Made by a program: the position numbers and the translations under genes. 64,000 nt of DNA from Fulvivirga sediminis (lineage in GTDB: Bacteria; Bacteroidota; Bacteroidia; Cytophagales; Cyclobacteriaceae). Positions 43,329 through 52,078 of this stretch are shown here, piece by piece; the first letter of the stretch is position 1, and the number at the start of each line of letters is the position of its first letter. The notes under the pieces are model-generated. The model saw only the letters and a program-made list of their open reading frames with translations, made no database searches and had not been told where the DNA came from. The stretch lies in NCBI RefSeq assembly GCF_016757215.1, contig NZ_JAESIY010000005.1:350031-414030 (forward strand), written 5' to 3'.

Positions 43329-44081
43329 TCAAATAATAAATTCCACTTCCTTAAAATCGAACTGTTGAATACCCTTTTTAGATTCCACTTCTAACTTCCC
43401 TTCCGGCGATACATCTGTTATTCTACCATTGAAGAGCTCACCATTAGCCCTATACAAATACTCCTCGCCAAACCGATATAGCTTATGCAGGTAATCTTTA
43501 TGTAAACGTTCTCTATTGCCCGCTTTAAGGGTTAAATATCTTGTTTCTATATGCTGAGCTAAAGCTTCAAGAGCCTCTGGCAATGGCACAAATTCACCCG
43601 TTACCCGAGACAAGGAAATCGGTTTCTGTTCTTTAAAAATTTGCTGATTTATATTGAGCCCAATGCCTACTATAGAAGATTCAATGCGCCCTTGCCTTAT
43701 ACTATTTTGAATAAGTATTCCACAGATTTTACGATCGTGATAGTAAATATCATTGGGCCACTTCACCTGAAAGCCAGTACTAAACGTGTTTAAAAAGTCG
43801 CAAACTGCTAACGAAACGACCCTATTCAGTTCAAACTGCTGCTGCACAGACAGAAAAGTAGGTTTAAGGACAAGTGAAAAAGTTAGGTTTTTACCAGGTT
43901 CAGATTCCCACCCACTACCCCTTTGTCCTCTCCCATTTGTTTGATTTTCAGTAATTATCACTGTACCTTCAAGGGTTCCTTCACTCAAAAGCTCTTGAGC
44001 AATATCATTAGTGGAGTGACAAGATGGCAGGAAAACCAGGTTTTTCCCTATAAATAATGTTTTGGCAAGAATTTTATACAA
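43329..44081 (-). CDS. birA: Biotin--[acetyl-CoA-carboxylase] ligase
   Basis: 250 residues. It starts at TTG 44081, which keeps the conserved front (KTLFIGKNLVFLPSCHSTND); no suitable ATG exists near the front. Biotin-binding motifs are TENQTNGRGQRGSGWESEPG (GRGxxG..W), the FQVKWPNDIYYHDRKICGIL block and VGIGLNIN. There is no N-terminal HTH, so it is a monofunctional ligase rather than the E. coli-type repressor. It biotinylates acetyl-CoA carboxylase and similar proteins. It is divergent from rsfS across 39 bases, which must hold both promoters. Confidence 0.94.
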   Translation of the reverse strand: MYKILAKTLFIGKNLVFLPSCHSTNDIAQELLSEGTLEGTVIITENQTNGRGQRGSGWESEPGKNLTFSLVLKPTFLSVQQQFELNRVVSLAVCDFLNTFSTGFQVKWPNDIYYHDRKICGILIQNSIRQGRIESSIVGIGLNINQQIFKEQKPISLSRVTGEFVPLPEALEALAQHIETRYLTLKAGNRERLHKDYLHKLYRFGEEYLYRANGELFNGRITDVSPEGKLEVESKKGIQQFDFKEVEFII

Positions 44082-44120
44082 GTATTTTTGTAGTTTTGTT
44101 TATGAAATCAAAGTTAATTA

Positions 44121-44498
44121 ATGGATGTAAATAACACTTTAGCTCCTTCCGAAAAATTAAGCAGTATTGTAGTGAAGGGTATGCAGGAGAAAAAAGCCTC
44201 AGACATCGTAGTGATGGACCTTAGAAAGGTAAAAAATGCAATAGCGGACTTCTTTGTAGTATGTTCAGGAAGTTCTGACACTCAGCTCGATGCTATTGCC
44301 GATGCCGTAGATGAAGAAGTTCACAAAATTCTGGATCAAAACCCTTGGCACCAAGAAGGTAAAGCCAACAAGGAATGGATGCTCCTCGACTATGTCGATG
44401 TCGTAGCCCACATTTTCAAAAAAGATAAACGCGATTTCTACGCGATCGAAAACCTCTGGGGAGACGCTGAAATTACAGAAATAGAAGATATCTCCTAA
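44121..44498 (+). CDS. rsfS: Ribosome silencing factor RsfS
   Basis: 125 residues. It shows the family core KASDIVVMDLRKVKNAIADF, FVVCSGSSDTQLDAIADAV, NKEWMLLDYVDVVAHIF and RDFYAIENLWGDAE. It binds L14 on the 50S subunit and blocks joining with 30S when nutrients are low. The gene precedes ftsH by 61 bases on the same strand, so the two are probably co-transcribed, an arrangement seen in several Bacteroidota. Confidence 0.96.
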   Translation: MDVNNTLAPSEKLSSIVVKGMQEKKASDIVVMDLRKVKNAIADFFVVCSGSSDTQLDAIADAVDEEVHKILDQNPWHQEGKANKEWMLLDYVDVVAHIFKKDKRDFYAIENLWGDAEITEIEDIS

Positions 44499-44559
44499 AG
44501 AATGAAACCTTATACCTCCTTATGGAGTTTTGATGCTTAGATAATTTTTTACTATTGAT

Positions 44560-46608
44560 ATGCCAGATAAGAAAAGAAATATAATACCAAACAAGCCACA
44601 AAAGCCGAATTATCAGGTTTGGGTCATTGTAGTGCTAATCGCAGTGATCTTCGGAATCATGATTTTCAATAATTCCAGCACATTGGTTACTACTACCATG
44701 AGCAAATTTGAAGATATGATGATGAACAACGATGTACAAAGAGTTGTCATTATCAGAAATCAAAATTATGTTGAGATCACCCTTAAAGAAGATGCAGTAC
44801 AAAATAGCAAATACAGCAAAGAGCTAGAAAACAATAGCCCTTTCGGAGTAAGCGGTGGGCCTCACTATAAGCTGAATATCGGCTCTGTAGATAGCTTTAT
44901 CACCCAATACACTGAACTTAATGAAAAACTTCCTAGCGATCAGCAGGTAGACTATGAGGTTGATGACAAATCAGACATTACCAATTATATTTTTCAGTGG
45001 GGATTTTTCGTGTTCATACTTTTCGGTTTCTGGTTCTTAATGAGAAGAATGACTGGAGGTGGCGGACCTGGAGGTCAGATTTTCAACATCGGAAAATCAA
45101 GAGCTGCCTTGTTTGATGCAGAAAATAAGGTAAAAATAACTTTCGGTAATGTAGCCGGACTTGATGAAGCCAAAGAAGAAGTTCAAGAAATAGTAGAATT
45201 TCTTAAAAACCCTGGAAAGTTCACTAAGCTAGGAGGTAAAATACCTAAAGGTGCCCTACTTGTAGGCCCTCCGGGAACAGGTAAAACATTGCTAGCAAAG
45301 GCCGTAGCCGGAGAAGCTGGAGTACCTTTCTTTACTCTTTCAGGATCAGATTTCGTAGAAATGTTTGTAGGTGTAGGAGCCGCTCGTGTAAGAGACCTTT
45401 TCAAACAAGCGAAAGAAAAAGCACCTTGTATTGTATTTATTGATGAGATAGATGCTATTGGTAGATCAAGAGGAAAAGGCCAAATGCCTGGATCTAATGA
45501 TGAGAGAGAAAATACGCTTAACTCACTTCTTGTAGAAATGGATGGTTTCTCTACTGATTCCGGGGTAATTATCCTGGCTGCTACCAACCGACCTGATGTG
45601 TTAGACTCTGCACTTATGCGTCCTGGCCGTTTTGACAGACAAATTAGTATTGACAAACCTGATATAGTAGGAAGAGAAGCTATTTTCAAAGTACACCTTA
45701 AGCCTCTTAAACTAGGACAGGATGTAGACCCTAAAAAACTAGCAGCACAAACTCCAGGTTTTGCTGGTGCGGAAATAGCTAACGTATGTAACGAAGCTGC
45801 TTTGATCGCAGCCAGAAGAGATAAATCAGCTGTGGAAATGCAAGATTTCCATGATGCCATTGATAGAGTAATTGGAGGACTGGAGAAAAAGAACAAGATC
45901 ATTTCTCCTGAAGAGAAGAAAATAGTTGCCTATCACGAAGCAGGCCATGCCGTGGCAGGATGGTTCTTAGAGCATGCAGATCCTTTAGTAAAAGTAAGTA
46001 TCGTTCCTCGAGGTGTTGCAGCATTAGGATATGCGCAATACTTACCAAAAGAGCAGTTCTTATACCAAACAGAACAGCTAATAGATGAAATGTGTATGGC
46101 ACTTGGAGGTAGAGCAGCTGAAGAATTAGTCTTTGGAAAAATATCTACTGGAGCCCTTAGTGACCTTGAGCGCGTTACAAAATTAGCTTACAGCATAGTA
46201 TCTGTATATGGTATGAATGACAAAATCGGTAATGTATCATTCTATGATTCAAAGCAATCTGACTATAACTTCACTAAACCTTATTCAGAGGCAACTGCAG
46301 AAACCATAGATCAGGAAGCTAGAAAAGTAATAGAAACAGCTTTCAAGAGAACTAAAGATCTACTTTCTCACAGAAATAACGAACTGGAAAAAGTAGCTCA
46401 GGAATTATTAGAAAAAGAAATTATTTTCCAATCTGACTTAGAAAGATTAATAGGAAAAAGACCTTTCGATCATCAAACCACTTATGAAGCATTTACTAAT
46501 GGTCATAAGAAAGAAGAAGGAGATGCTGATGAAAACAAGGCTAACCCTGGCGCAAAAACATCTGCACCAGAAGATTCTACTATTCCTTTGAAAGACACGG
46601 ATAACTAG
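44560..46608 (+). CDS. ftsH: ATP-dependent zinc metalloprotease FtsH
   Basis: 682 residues. Two transmembrane helices (about 20-38 and 143-161; VWVIVVLIAVIFGIMIF; FFVFILFGFWFLMRRM) flank a periplasmic domain. The AAA domain has Walker A GPPGTGKTLLA, Walker B CIVFIDEIDAIGR, pore loop FVEMFVGVGAARVRDLF and SRH AATNRPDVLDSALMRPGRFD. The zinc protease motif is AYHEAGHAVAGWF, with a distal Asp (LSDLERVTKLAY). It degrades membrane and short-lived cytosolic proteins. The C-terminus is acidic and polar. Confidence 0.97.
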   Translation: MPDKKRNIIPNKPQKPNYQVWVIVVLIAVIFGIMIFNNSSTLVTTTMSKFEDMMMNNDVQRVVIIRNQNYVEITLKEDAVQNSKYSKELENNSPFGVSGGPHYKLNIGSVDSFITQYTELNEKLPSDQQVDYEVDDKSDITNYIFQWGFFVFILFGFWFLMRRMTGGGGPGGQIFNIGKSRAALFDAENKVKITFGNVAGLDEAKEEVQEIVEFLKNPGKFTKLGGKIPKGALLVGPPGTGKTLLAKAVAGEAGVPFFTLSGSDFVEMFVGVGAARVRDLFKQAKEKAPCIVFIDEIDAIGRSRGKGQMPGSNDERENTLNSLLVEMDGFSTDSGVIILAATNRPDVLDSALMRPGRFDRQISIDKPDIVGREAIFKVHLKPLKLGQDVDPKKLAAQTPGFAGAEIANVCNEAALIAARRDKSAVEMQDFHDAIDRVIGGLEKKNKIISPEEKKIVAYHEAGHAVAGWFLEHADPLVKVSIVPRGVAALGYAQYLPKEQFLYQTEQLIDEMCMALGGRAAEELVFGKISTGALSDLERVTKLAYSIVSVYGMNDKIGNVSFYDSKQSDYNFTKPYSEATAETIDQEARKVIETAFKRTKDLLSHRNNELEKVAQELLEKEIIFQSDLERLIGKRPFDHQTTYEAFTNGHKKEEGDADENKANPGAKTSAPEDSTIPLKDTDN

Positions 46609-46633
46609 AGATTAATAAAACTTTTATATGATT

Positions 46634-46667
46634 AAAAATCAGGCATTTTGTATGCCTGATTTTTTTT
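46634..46667 (+). terminator. Terminator after ftsH
   Basis: AAAAATCAGGCAT-TTTGT-ATGCCTGATTTTT, long A/T-flanked stem with eight T, 26 bases past the stop. Confidence 0.8.
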
Positions 46668-46693
46668 ATTTTTAGGCTTTTGCAGATTTTGTG

Positions 46694-47467
46694 ATGACAA
46701 AGACTATCACCGACCTTAACGGTAAATACATTTATTTCGCTTCAGACTTCCACTTAGGAGTTCCTAGTCATAAAGCTAGCTTAGAAAGAGAGTTGAAAAT
46801 TATCAGATGGCTGGACTCTATTAAAACCGATGCCCATTCCATTTATCTGATGGGCGACATTTTTGATTTTTGGTTTGAATATAAGCATGCCGTACCTAAA
46901 GGCTTTGTGCGTATTCTAGGTAAAATAGCTGAAATAAGTGACTCTGGTATACCCATCATCTTTTTCACAGGCAATCACGACATGTGGATGTTCGATTATT
47001 TTGAAAAGGAGCTGAACGTAACCATTTATAGAAACCCTCTACAGCTGCTGGTAAATGATCAGAAACTGTTTATAGGACATGGAGATGGGCTGGGCCCCGG
47101 AGATCATTTCTACAAGTTTTTAAAGAAATTTTTCAACAGTAAACTTTGTCAATGGCTATTTGCCCGTATACATCCTAACCTAGGAATAGGCATTGCTAAT
47201 GCGTGGTCTAAAAGGAGTCGCATTAGCAGCGGAGGCCATGGAGATGAAAGCTTTCTAGGAAAAGACAAAGAGCACTTATGGCAGTTCTGCATCTCCAAAG
47301 AAAAAGAAGAGCATCATGACTGGTATGTATTCGGACACAGACACCTGAAACTTAACCTTGAAGTTTCGGAAAATAGCAGGTATATTAACCTTGGTCAATG
47401 GGTAACTCAATATACATATGGCAAGTATGACGGCAAATCATTTGAACTACTCACTTTTGAAAACTAG
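46694..47467 (+). CDS. lpxH: UDP-2,3-diacylglucosamine diphosphatase (LpxH-type)
   Basis: 257 residues from ATG 46694 (a GTG precedes it directly). It is a metallophosphoesterase: FASDFHLG (D.H), LMGDIFDFWFEY (GD), FFTGNHDMWM (GNHD), IGHGDGLGPGD (GH) and YVFGHRHLKL (GH.H). This set with the YKFLKKFF...R.HP..G block is typical of LpxH and its close relatives, which cleave UDP-2,3-diacylglucosamine to lipid X in lipid A synthesis at the inner membrane. It overlaps or abuts the next gene, whose frame begins inside its last 50 bases. Confidence 0.92.
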   Translation: MTKTITDLNGKYIYFASDFHLGVPSHKASLERELKIIRWLDSIKTDAHSIYLMGDIFDFWFEYKHAVPKGFVRILGKIAEISDSGIPIIFFTGNHDMWMFDYFEKELNVTIYRNPLQLLVNDQKLFIGHGDGLGPGDHFYKFLKKFFNSKLCQWLFARIHPNLGIGIANAWSKRSRISSGGHGDESFLGKDKEHLWQFCISKEKEEHHDWYVFGHRHLKLNLEVSENSRYINLGQWVTQYTYGKYDGKSFELLTFEN

Positions 47468-48263
47468 CTGGGTCTACCTATTGCTCTTGCTATTCACTTC
47501 AGTAAAGAGCGTTGCCCAATCTTATTCGCTTATCAGCACTGTTCCCATCAATAAGCCGGAAGCAGTATCTATAGACAAAAGAGGCAATATTTATATCGCT
47601 GATAATTATGGAGAAGTAAAAAAATACCTGAAGGATGGTGAGTTAGATGCTAGTTTTTCCTCTCAAACTCAAGGACAGATAGATTTAATTGAAGCATGGA
47701 ATCCTCTAAAAATATTCCTTTTTTATGAAGACCTGCAGCAGTACACCTTTCTTGACAGGTTCCTTACTACCCCACAAAATTTCTCCTTAAATGAATTATC
47801 AGATTTTAACAGATTAGCTACCCTAAGTTATGACAATAACCTTTGGCTGATAGATCTAGTAGATTTTAGCCTGAAGAAATACAATTTAAATATCAGACAA
47901 TTTACGATAGCCACCCCGTTTGACCTATTACTTAACCCTGATGATTATGAGATTACCTTTTTGAGGGAATATCAGAACCTTGTTTTTTTTAGCGACATAC
48001 ATTCGGGTATTTATGTCTTTGACAACCTAGGAAACTATTTAAAGAAAATAGGCGCTACAAATGTTAATTACTTCAACTTTTTAGATGATGACCTCTATTT
48101 TATCGGTGCTAATGGAATGATAAAATTTATTAACATTTATAATCTCACTGAAAAAGAGCTCGAACTCAAGCCTATATCTGCTCGATATGTATTAGCATCA
48201 GCCACTCACTTGTATCTTATCAATGATAAGACCTTTGAGGTTTATGAAAAACAAGGCAAATAA
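47457..48263 (+). CDS. Exported beta-propeller-like protein, unknown function
   Basis: About 268 residues if started at TTG 47457 (MKTSWVYLLLLLFTSVKSVAQS, a good signal peptide). ATG 47418 and 47427 are possible but would give a long polar stretch before the signal. The mature part has NHL/propeller-like repeats (PEAVSIDKRGNIYIADNYGE; LYFIGANGMIKFINIYN) spaced as four to six blades. I do not recognise a named family. The gene overlaps lpxH by 11 bases or more, so translation is probably coupled. It may act in the envelope, but the sequence gives no reaction. A 540-base gap follows. Confidence 0.7.
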   Translation: MKTSWVYLLLLLFTSVKSVAQSYSLISTVPINKPEAVSIDKRGNIYIADNYGEVKKYLKDGELDASFSSQTQGQIDLIEAWNPLKIFLFYEDLQQYTFLDRFLTTPQNFSLNELSDFNRLATLSYDNNLWLIDLVDFSLKKYNLNIRQFTIATPFDLLLNPDDYEITFLREYQNLVFFSDIHSGIYVFDNLGNYLKKIGATNVNYFNFLDDDLYFIGANGMIKFINIYNLTEKELELKPISARYVLASATHLYLINDKTFEVYEKQGK

Positions 48264-48804
48264 TAAAAATCAAATGAGTATAAATAAAAAAGAAGTGCTC
48301 CGGGTCAGAAGCACTTCCAAGGTCAAAAACTCAAAATAAATAGGATAAATTCTTAATTCATCCAATAACAACACTGCTAATATAACAATAAATAAATAAA
48401 AATAATTTAAACTGAATTGTTTTTACTTAACGCAGGTAATCATACTACAACCCATTAACTTTTATTCGTAATTTCAATTTACTATTACAGCAACCCACAC
48501 ATTTTCAGGTATATATCCTCCTACAAACTCGTACACTGTGATGCGCATAGTGCTGATTCAACTCAAAAAGTTAACAGAAATAAAACGCTTCATAGTTAAT
48601 ACACTTATTCCTCCTTCAAGAAAAAGCTTCAATAAATCATTCTCACCAAATTTTATTTCCCTTTATACTTAACATATGATAAATCGTCCGGTATCGTTCA
48701 CTATATTTACGATATAGTACATAGTACAGCTACAAAAGTCCAAATTTGATAGATAGACCACCTGGCACAATTTTTAGTTTAGTCTTTAATTTAAATGAAT
48801 ACTT
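48264..48804. other. 541-base gene-free region
   Basis: No supported ORF on either strand. It holds a minus-oriented terminator-like hairpin (48286-48317) at its left end and otherwise AT-rich sequence with no recognised RNA family, repeat or TAnnTTTG box on the minus strand. TGGCAC at 48763-48768 recalls a sigma-54 -24 element but lacks the GC at -12. Confidence 0.5.
48286..48317 (-). terminator. Terminator-like hairpin pointing left with no gene upstream
   Basis: On the minus strand GAAGTGCT (48317-48310) pairs with AGCACTTC (48299-48292), followed by six T (48291-48286). No annotated gene on the minus strand lies to its right, so either it ends an unseen small RNA or it is a plus-strand structure. 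Confidence 0.45.
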
Positions 48805-50196
48805 GTGGATAAAGAAATAGGCAAAATTCTGATGATAGATGATGATGAAGATGTTCTATTAGCAGCCAAGCTGTTGCTAAAAAAGCATGCCCATCAGGTT
48901 ATTATTGAAAAAAACCCTAAAAAGATACCTTTCCTTCTGAATAATGACAGCTACGATGTCATTTTGCTTGACATGAACTTCAGCAAGGATATTACTAGTG
49001 GTAAGGAAGGTTTCTATTGGCTAAGTCAGATCCTAGAAAAGGACCCCTCAGCAGTAGTGATCATGATCACTGCCTTCGGAGATGTTGAAATGGCAGTAAG
49101 AGCCCTAAAAGAAGGCGCTACCGACTTTGTACTTAAGCCCTGGCAAAACGAAAAGCTTTTGGCCACCATTTCTACAGCTATAAAACTAAAAAAATCCTAC
49201 AAGGAAGTAGATAAACTTAAAAAAGCCAAAAAACAGCTTGAAGAAGATATCAATCAGCCTTTTAAAGATATAATAGGGAATAGCCCTGCCATTCAGCAAG
49301 TTTTTAACCTTATAGATAAAGTAGCTAAGACTGATGCTAATGTACTCATACTAGGAGAAAACGGAACCGGTAAGGAGCTGGTAGCCAGAGCAATCCATCA
49401 AAGATCGCTTCGAAAAGACAACAGCTTCATTAGCGTAGATATGGGAGCCATAACAGAATCTTTATTTGAAAGCGAGCTTTTTGGTCATAAAAAAGGAGCC
49501 TTTACTGACGCTAAAGATGATCGTGCAGGAAGATTTGAGGTGGCAAACGGAGGCACTTTATTTTTAGATGAAATTGGCAACCTAAGCATGCCCCTACAAT
49601 CTAAACTACTTACCGTTTTACAAAATAGACAGGTGACACGAATAGGCACCAACACCCCACTTAATATAGATATCAGACTAATTTGCGCTACTAATATGCC
49701 TGTAGAGGAAATGGTGCATGATAATACCTTTAGACAGGATTTGCTATATAGGATTAACACTGTAGAGGTAAAACTCCCTCCTTTGAGAAAAAGACTAGAA
49801 GACATCCCCCTCTTAGCTAATCACTTTTTAGGCATCTATGCAAAAAAATATAGAAAAGAAGTTACTAAGATCAATGCAGACGCACTAGTAAAACTGCAGA
49901 AGTACCACTGGCCAGGCAATATCCGCGAACTACAGCATGCCATGGAAAGAGCTATAATCATGAGTGATAATGCTGAGCTTGAAGATCAGGATTTCTTTTT
50001 TCTTAATAATGACAAGGCCAATAGCAATTCTCAAGATGGAAGCCTGACAGCAGATAGCCTTAACCTGGATGATATTGAAAAATCTGTGATAGAAAAAGCA
50101 ATAAATATTCATGGTGGCAACATATCTAAAGCTGCTAAGGAACTGGGGCTTACCAGGGCATCATTATACAGACGATTAGAGAAGCATGGACTTTAG
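48805..50196 (+). CDS. Sigma-54-dependent response regulator, NtrC family
   Basis: 463 residues from GTG 48805. The receiver domain has IDDDEDVLLAAKLL, phospho-Asp in VILLDMNFSKD and Lys in DFVLKPWQ. The AAA+ domain has Walker A GENGTGKELVARAI, Walker B GGTLFLDEIGN and the sigma-54 contact loop FGHKKGAFTDAKDDRAG. The loop reads GAFTDA instead of the textbook GAFTGA. The C-terminal Fis-type HTH is GGNISKAAKELGLTRASLYR. It activates sigma-54 promoters when phosphorylated. Its end overlaps the sensor kinase start by 11 bases, forming one operon. Confidence 0.93.
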   Translation: MDKEIGKILMIDDDEDVLLAAKLLLKKHAHQVIIEKNPKKIPFLLNNDSYDVILLDMNFSKDITSGKEGFYWLSQILEKDPSAVVIMITAFGDVEMAVRALKEGATDFVLKPWQNEKLLATISTAIKLKKSYKEVDKLKKAKKQLEEDINQPFKDIIGNSPAIQQVFNLIDKVAKTDANVLILGENGTGKELVARAIHQRSLRKDNSFISVDMGAITESLFESELFGHKKGAFTDAKDDRAGRFEVANGGTLFLDEIGNLSMPLQSKLLTVLQNRQVTRIGTNTPLNIDIRLICATNMPVEEMVHDNTFRQDLLYRINTVEVKLPPLRKRLEDIPLLANHFLGIYAKKYRKEVTKINADALVKLQKYHWPGNIRELQHAMERAIIMSDNAELEDQDFFFLNNDKANSNSQDGSLTADSLNLDDIEKSVIEKAINIHGGNISKAAKELGLTRASLYRRLEKHGL

Positions 50197-51541
50197 TAAT
50201 GCTAAAAAGTCCATTCTATATAGGGTAGGCTTGCTTACCCTCACTATTTTCTTTTTCTCTTACCTCATATATAATGACGGCTACTTCGTTACTGAGGTGG
50301 TAGTATTAGGCCTGCTAGCGCTTCAGATCTATTCGATTACTACCCACCTGGAAAAGAATAACAAAGAAATCATCACGTTCCTCAACTCTATCAGACATGA
50401 TGACATATCTTATACCTATAAAACTGATTTCAAAAATGAAGATACCAATAAGCTTAATGCCGAACTCAACAAGGTTTTAAAAGACCTGCGAGATGTAAGA
50501 AAGGAAAAAGAGGCCGATTACCAATACATGAAAAATATAGTACAGCATGTAGGTATTGGTTTAATAACTTTTAACAAATCCGGCGATGTGCATATAATCA
50601 ATACTGCGGCAAAGAAACTACTGAGAATCAACCAGGTAGATAATATTAAAGATCTTTCCGTAGTAAGTGACAGTCTGGTTGATGTATTTACCCGCCTAAG
50701 AACAGGAGGCCGGGATTTATTAAGGCTCGAAATAGGTGGTGATATCGTTCAGCTAGCCGTATATGCCATAGAGCTTACACTTCGGGGAGAGGAATTCAAA
50801 CTGGTATCTATCCAAAACATTCAGAACGAACTTGAGGAAAAAGAGATGGAGGCCTGGCAAAACCTGGTCCGAGTACTTACTCATGAAATCATGAACTCGG
50901 TAACTCCCATTTCTTCCTTGGCCAATACAGTAGAAGATGAATTGAACTTACAGCTTCATAATGACCAAGAAATTAATCATATATCTAATGAAGACATCGA
51001 AGACCTGCACCTAGCCGTACAAACTATCAAAAAAAGGAGCCAAGGATTAATACGTTTTGTGCAAGACTTCCGAAATCTAACACATATCCCTATTCCTAAA
51101 ATTTCAGAAATACAGGTCAAAGATCTGCTGGAAGAAATGCTTGTATTCCTACAAAAGGAAATAAAAGATCATGGAGTTTGCACTACGGTAAGAGTTAACC
51201 CCACTAACCTAACTATTAATGCAGACAAAGACCTAATCGAGCAGGTGCTTATCAACCTAATAAAAAATGCCATTCAGGCTTTTGATGAGCAAACCAACAA
51301 ACTGGTGGAACTTAGTGCGTACGTAGACGACAAAAGCAGACCTGTAATATCCGTAAGGGATAATGGTAACGGAATAGATGAGGAAGCCTTAGAAAAAATA
51401 TTTATCCCTTTCTTTACCACAAAAAAAACAGGATCTGGCATTGGCCTGAGTTTATCAAGACAAATCATGAGACAACATCAAGGTATGCTCGGCGTAAAAA
51501 CCAAATTAGATGAAGGTACAGAGTTCTTTCTTAGGTTTTAG
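50186..51541 (+). CDS. Membrane sensor histidine kinase, NtrY-like
   Basis: 451 residues. Two N-terminal transmembrane helices (about 11-29 and 33-52; VGLLTLTIFFFSYLIY; VVVLGLLALQIYSITTH) precede a coiled-coil linker. Then come a PAS-like domain (IGLITFNKSGDVHIINTAAK) and a HisKA-like region with LTHEIMNSVTPISSLA (His). HATPase_c has QVLINLIKNAIQAF, DNGNGIDEEA and GSGIGLSLSRQIM. The His-Glu-Ile-x-Asn-Ser-x-x-Pro-Ile box is typical of NtrY/NtrB-type kinases. It acts with the overlapping NtrC-like regulator. The signal is unknown. Confidence 0.92.
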   Translation: MDFSNAKKSILYRVGLLTLTIFFFSYLIYNDGYFVTEVVVLGLLALQIYSITTHLEKNNKEIITFLNSIRHDDISYTYKTDFKNEDTNKLNAELNKVLKDLRDVRKEKEADYQYMKNIVQHVGIGLITFNKSGDVHIINTAAKKLLRINQVDNIKDLSVVSDSLVDVFTRLRTGGRDLLRLEIGGDIVQLAVYAIELTLRGEEFKLVSIQNIQNELEEKEMEAWQNLVRVLTHEIMNSVTPISSLANTVEDELNLQLHNDQEINHISNEDIEDLHLAVQTIKKRSQGLIRFVQDFRNLTHIPIPKISEIQVKDLLEEMLVFLQKEIKDHGVCTTVRVNPTNLTINADKDLIEQVLINLIKNAIQAFDEQTNKLVELSAYVDDKSRPVISVRDNGNGIDEEALEKIFIPFFTTKKTGSGIGLSLSRQIMRQHQGMLGVKTKLDEGTEFFLRF

Positions 51542-51598
51542 AAGATAACTTTATTCTTTAGATTTACGCATTATTTTAACAACATATCCTAAAAACGA

Positions 51599-51832
51599 AT
51601 GAACATTCAAGAAACCATTACCAAAATTTTAGTTGACAAGCTTGGAATAGCAGAAACTGAAGTTACCCCTGATGCAAATTTTGTAAAAGACTTGGGAATA
51701 GACTCACTTGACTACGCAGAACTGGTAATGGAATTTGAGCAGACTTTTGATATAAGAATACCTGACGAGGATGCCGAAAAGCTTCAAACCATTAACCAGG
51801 CAGTAACTTACATACAAGGCAAAATGAAGTAG
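51599..51832 (+). CDS. acpP: Acyl carrier protein
   Basis: 77 residues, acidic. The phosphopantetheine site Ser lies in LGIDSLDYAELVMEFEQTF (DSL motif). The expected helices I-IV and the conserved DEDAEKLQTINQAV region are present. It carries fatty acyl chains in FASII or in a dedicated pathway. It is not accompanied by fabF, as many housekeeping acpP genes are, so it could be a specialised ACP. It stands between a kinase gene and the M61-like gene. Confidence 0.88.
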   Translation: MNIQETITKILVDKLGIAETEVTPDANFVKDLGIDSLDYAELVMEFEQTFDIRIPDEDAEKLQTINQAVTYIQGKMK

Positions 51833-51858
51833 TCTTTCCTTTATAGACGTATTATATC

Positions 51859-51915
51859 ATGGCTTTGGTGTACCATTGAGCAAAACTATTTTACTCAATT
51901 AGTCTTCAAAGCCAT
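51859..51915. other. Long imperfect hairpin after the acyl carrier protein gene
   Basis: ATGGCTTTG (51859-51867) pairs with CAAAGCCAT (51907-51915), and inside it ATTGAG (51875-51880) pairs with CTCAAT (51894-51899). There is no T-run on the plus side. It could be a structured 3' UTR or a weak terminator in the 246-base gap. Confidence 0.35.
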
Positions 51916-52078
51916 ACTACCTCCCCCTATAACAAAACCTCCACCCCCTCGAACCTCTGCAGGCTCCACAGTAGATAATGCATTAAATATGCTATAATTT
52001 TCTTTCAAAAACATTCCTGATTCCTCTTACAAATTGTAATTTTACCATTTATCATCTGAGTGTTAATTTTTCTTGATA

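Noticed and set aside
45183..45902. 239-codon minus-strand frame
   Set aside because: Antisense to the FtsH AAA domain; Ser/Leu-rich shadow without motifs.
48763..48780. Sigma-54 promoter for the NtrC-like gene
   Set aside because: TGGCAC is present, but the expected GC about 10 bases downstream is missing.
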